Part shown: positions 59,982-64,000 of the stretch, piece after piece
Layout of the letters: each line of letters opens with the position of its first letter
Numbering within the stretch: the stretch's first letter is position 1
DNA from: Nicotiana tabacum
Lineage: Eukaryota; Streptophyta; Magnoliopsida; Solanales; Solanaceae
NCBI RefSeq assembly: GCF_000715075.1
Contig: NC_134082.1
Location: forward strand, 194,917,948-194,981,947
DNA length: 64,000 nt
Direction: 5' to 3'
Program-made: the position numbers and the translations under genes
The notes under the pieces: generated by a model
The model's input: only the letters and a program-made list of their open reading frames with translations
What the model was told of the DNA's origin: nothing
The model's database searches: none

Positions 59982-60559
59982 TCTTCGGTCGAGTCATGTT
60001 CATTTGGCTTTTTGCTTTCCCATATGTTGTTTTATTTTCTTTTAGCCAAGTCAAGTTAAAAACTGTGGAGTCTGTACTGTTGCTATTCTTTGTTTGAAGT
60101 AATTTGTAATAGCAAATTTTGATGATGAATTCAATGATTCCAAAAAAGAATTTTGTGTATCTTTGCCTTATGGCAGAACTACGCCTGGTCTGATTCGCGC
60201 GGGGACGTGATACGCAGGCAATCCCCATAAGATTCGACCGCCTTTAATAAAGAAAGAAAGAAAGAAAAAGAGAGAAAAAGAAAAAAAATACAAAAATAAA
60301 ATAAAATACAGGGTTTCCCAAAATACTCTAAAAAAGGGGGACAAATGAGCAAGCCGGGATGACGCATGTTGTTTGAAGCAAAGCATGTAGAAACGGTTAA
60401 CTGCCTAGGAGCATTGCATCCTCTATGTGTTGTGATCAAATATATTAAACTCTAACGCTAACAAAGTTTGTTGTTGTCCATACCAGACAAGTTAGTTGTT
60501 AAAGAATTCTGGCAACACACTCTTACCAAACCAGATCCAAAGGACCGGTAGCAACAAGC
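59982..60559 (+). other. Element C spacer between ORF1 and gag (no gene)
   Basis: It contains motif C2, a purine tract of GAAA/GAGA repeats (60248-60295) and, from 60503, in-frame codons leading into gag without an ATG (encoding ATHSYQTRSK). Confidence 0.7.
60176..60240 (+). other. Two-hairpin motif, copy C2 (between ORF1 and gag)
   Basis: GAA-CTACG, GGTCTGAT, stem TCGCG-CGGGGA-CGTGA (one G-U pair), TACGCAGGC, stem AATC-CCCATAA-GATT, then CGACC. The outer stem has one mismatch caused by T to C in CGTAG. Confidence 0.7.
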
Positions 60560-63500
60560 ATGACTACTTCAGAGAATAGTAACGAGGAAGAAAGGCCGAT
60601 GAGCCAATTGTTAAAAGAAGCGATGGAAAAGATTGAAAGGATGGGACTAGAGATGAACGCAATGCAGCTAGCTTTAGCCAAGGCACAAAAGAGCCCTGAG
60701 CCACTGGGGCACATGCCGGAATACCCTCACTCTGGCCCTTCAACAAGCCTCCTGAATCCCCGTTATCATCAGAAAAGAAGCCCTCATGATTCCCAAGCTC
60801 CACCACCCCATCAACCTCTCCCAACATCAAATATTCCCACTTTTGTGGGACCCGCATCAGCCACCTTGCAAAGAACAACCAGTGAGCCATTGTTTCATGC
60901 TCACGATACGCAATACTATCCCCCTAAGCCTACATTCCATGCCCCCGAACCACAGGCCTACAATCCATACTTGGAGGTACCGGCAGAGATTGAAAAGCCG
61001 GTTAAAGACCCTGAACAAGATGAGGTATTGAGGAAGTTCAGAAGCCTGGAGCAGTCTTTCAAGAACCTGCACGGATTGGGCAACCAAGTCAGTGTGGCTT
61101 ACAAAGATCTATGCCCTTTCCCGGACGTCCAACTCCCGGCTGGGTTCAAGATGCCTAAGTTTGATTTATATGAAGGGCACGGTGATCCCATGGCACATTT
61201 GCGGGGATTTTGTAGCAAAATGAGAGGGGCAGGCGGCAAAGATGAGCTGCTGATAGCTTATTTCGGCCAAAGTCTGAGTGGATCTGCACTGGAATGGTAT
61301 ACCAGGCAGGATTCCAGCAGATGGTACACTTGGAATGATCTGGCGCAGGCTTTCGCGGGTCATTTCCAATACAATCTCGAGATAGTCCCTGATCGTCTCA
61401 CATTATTGAGGACCGGGAAGAAACTCGGGGAAAGTTTTCGCGAGTTCGGGTTCTGCTGGAGAGAGCAAATGGCCAGAGTCGATCCTCCCATGAGAGAGGG
61501 AGAGATGGTGGACTATTTCTTGCAAACATTAGATCCAACCTACTTTGGTCACTTGGTGACGACGGTTGGAAAATCCTTCAACGAGGTGGTGAAGATAGGG
61601 GTCATGATAGAAGAGGGTCTGAGGTCTGACAAAATCCTGAATTACTCAGCACTCAAAGCAACGACCCAGGCTATTCAGAACGACACGGGAGGTGCGCTGA
61701 GAAGAAAGAAAGAAGAAATTGCCACGATCGAGGCAGGTAGTTGGTCCGGGTCTGGCAAGCCACACTACAACCAACCCAGACCTCACAGGCCAAACTACCC
61801 ATAAAACCCACCACATCACTACTATCCACCCCAAGAACCGCATTTCACCGTCTATCAAGCCCAGACATACACCCAACCTCCGGTTCGCCCACAATGGCGT
61901 GCGCCAGCTCCCCACGATACATACCCAGCTCCACATAATACCTACCCACTACCACAAAGTACCTACCCTCCACCCAGAGCATACAGGAACCCTCCAGGGA
62001 CAGGTTTTCGAGGGAGTCAAGCTACCGAAAATGATAGGCTACAGAAACATAGAGCCTTTACTGAGCTGGGAGAGTCCTATACCGCCGTAATCCACAAATT
62101 GAGACGGTTGGGTTTGGTGAGTCCTGTCGAACCCAGAGAGCAAAACCCCCACCTCAAAATGTGAACAGGTCAATAAGCTGTGAATACTGCTCAAGAATGC
62201 TGGGACATGAAACTGAAAAATGTTGGAGACTGAAGCAGGCGATACAAGACCTCATTGATACTAACAAAATCGAGGTCCAGACACCGGAGGCACCTAGCAT
62301 CAATCAGAACCCACTGCCAGCGCACCACGAGACGCACATGATCGAGTTGGTGTATGAGGGAGGAGAGTTGAGACAGCCCTCACAGACAGTGATGATGATC
62401 CAGGCTGCTCCGAAAGAAGGATTGCCCAGTAGAGGAATGGGGGTACAGTCGCAGGGAGAAGGCGTAAAGCCAGTAGTGATATTGGGAAAGAGCCCGTCCG
62501 CCGTAACAAGCAAACCCGAGCCAAACAAGTTGGTAATATCAGGGACTCCACCCACACCTGCAGTTGTGTTGAAGGGGGTATACAGAGAACTGGTCATCAT
62601 AAAGCCTGTAGTCCAGCTGCCGATGATTGATAGCAAGGCCGTTCCTTGGAAATATGAAAAGGTGGTGGTGATGTACAAAGGAAAACAAGTGGAGGAAGTT
62701 AGTTGTGAAGGGCAAGGGCTGACTCGATCAGGTCGGTGTTTTGCTCCGGTGGAGCTGAGAAGAACCAACCCCGCTACAACCAAGAAACCTGTGTCCGAAG
62801 AAGAGGCTGAGGAGTTCTTAAGGAAGATGAAAGTGCAGGACTACTCCGTGGTCGAACAGCTGAGGAAAACACCAGCCCAGGTCTCGCTGCTGTCATTACT
62901 GATCCATTCTGAGGAACATCGCCGGGCCCTGATGAAGATATTGAACGAAGCTCATGTGCCCAACGAGATTTCTATAAACCACATGGAAACCATTGCCAAC
63001 AAGATTTTCGAGGTGAACAGGGTAACATTCTCAGATGATGATCTGCCGGTAGAAGGTACGGAGCATAATAAAGCTCTCTACCTAACTGTCAAATGTGAAA
63101 ACTCGGCAGTCACTCGGGTATTAGTGGACAACGGTTCAAGCGCCAATATTTGTCCATTATCCACCCTAAACCAGTTAAAGATCGACCACGGAAGAATCCG
63201 CAAGAATAACATATGCGTCCGAGGGTTTGACGGAAACGGAACAGCCACTGTGGGGGATGTTGTGCTTGAATTGACCATCGGTCCAGTCCTGTTCACCATG
63301 GAGTTCCAGGTGTTGGATGCCACAGTATCTTATAACCTTCTGTTAGGACGACCGTGTATTCATGCAGCCAAAGCAATGCCTTCCACCCTACATTAGATGG
63401 TCAAGTTCGAGTGGGATAGACAAGAGGTCATACTGCACGGCAAGGACACGGCATGCACCATGGGTGGCGCCATTGTGCCTTTCATAGAGACCGAGGATGA

Positions 63501-63999
63501 CAAAGGTCCTTGGGTCTACCAGATTTTCGATACAATGTCGGCAAATAAGATTTCTGAGGGTGAGATCCTTCAGTACCCTAGGGTAGCTTCCGCAACAATC
63601 ATGATGGTCTCGGAGATGCTGGGCAACGGGTTTGTGCCGGGAAAAGGCTTGGGGGTTGAGCTTCAGGGGATTGTCCAACCTGTCTCCCTGCTCAAGAACC
63701 TGGAAAACTTCGGTTTGGGGTTCAAACCAACCGCAGTAGATAGGAAGCAAGCGCGAAAAATGAAGAAGAGGGTTTGGTTTCTGCCCAAACCGGTGCCACG
63801 TCTCTCAAGGTCCTTTGTCAGAGCAAGTGCCAAGGGGCCGCCAGTCCCGAAGATTCTAGGACCATTGATTGGTATGGATGGGGACCTGAATCAGAGTTTC
63901 GAGAGGCTATTCGCTGATGTCAGTATGGTAGAAGCTGGAGAAGGTTCCAGCAGAGCAGAGATACAGTTTGTGGGGCCTGAGGCCAAAACCAACAATTGG
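60560..63999 (+). pseudogene. Element C gag-pro, nearly intact, cut by window end
   Basis: A Pro-rich N-terminal region with a short predicted coiled segment (about residues 10-45) is followed by a capsid-like region, HLRGFCSKMRGAGGKDELLI and SLSGSALEWYTRQD (about 215-260). Next come a Tyr/Pro-rich stretch, the zinc knuckle CEYCSRMLGHETEKC (62182-62226, five residues between Cys and His), the linker, the retropepsin VDNGSSANICP (about 63124-63156) with LLLGRPCIH, and the G-patch-like EMLGNGFVPGKGLGVELQG. Lesions are TAA at 61802-61804, a one-base loss in the C5 run at 62146-62150, and TAG at 63394-63396. The last codons before the window edge lie just upstream of the expected intron donor. 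Gag and Pro share one frame, as in Ogre. Confidence 0.88.
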
Positions 64000-64000
64000 A

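Larger units (their letters stand above)
52887..63999 (+). mobile_element. Element C: Ogre/Tat-type element, 5' part, inserted into element D
   Basis: 5' LTR, tRNA-Arg PBS, leader, ORF1, spacer, and gag-pro through the G-patch-like tail are present. The window ends before the intron and RT. The left flank of the LTR is AAGAG, so the same 5 bp should follow its 3' LTR. With only four coding lesions in 5.5 kb of coding sequence it is the least decayed of the three Ogre copies. Confidence 0.9.

Overview
The window is plant nuclear DNA, almost certainly Solanaceae and probably Nicotiana. The reasons are the Solanaceae-style repeats, the MITE types and a cytochrome P450 of the CYP77A type; the genus is an inference. 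About 75% of it is LTR retrotransposon. There is one recognisable host gene.

Layout. (1) 1-18860, minus strand: element A, a giant Ty3/gypsy element of the Ogre/Tat type. The window holds the first 110 bp of its 3' LTR, a 3' UTR with minisatellites, integrase, an extra archaeal-type RNase H, RNase H, reverse transcriptase, a small intron, protease with a G-patch-like tail, gag, an extra ORF1, a leader, a tRNA-Arg primer site and a 4040-bp 5' LTR. (2) 18861-31556, plus strand: the 3' half of a second Ogre-type element, B. A is inserted inside the gag region of B, in the opposite orientation. (3) 31557-48361: host sequence with an intact two-exon CYP77A gene (32839-34660), a tandem duplication downstream of it, three MITEs, a copia-type solo LTR with a perfect target duplication, a gypsy-type solo LTR, a foldback element with a (CA)35(TA)34 core, and a roughly 188-bp satellite array. 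(4) 48362-52886: the 5' LTR, gag and part of the protease of a chromovirus-like gypsy element, D. (5) 52887-63999: a third Ogre-type element, C, inserted into D. It is the least decayed copy: ORF1 has one premature stop, and gag-pro has two premature stops and one single-base frameshift before the window ends.

How the parts fit. A, B and C share one architecture: LTR, PBS for tRNA-Arg, leader, ORF1, gag-pro, intron, RT-RNH-aRNH-IN, minisatellite-rich 3' UTR, PPT, LTR. By-eye comparison shows that a roughly 60-nt motif recurs at each untranslated junction of these elements: before ORF1, before gag, after pol and before the PPT. There are eight copies, all in the sense orientation. Each can fold into a hairpin, and most into two, with stem sequences that change while pairing is kept. 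I consider this the best candidate for an undescribed functional RNA element here. A second covarying hairpin lies in U5, just upstream of the primer-binding site.
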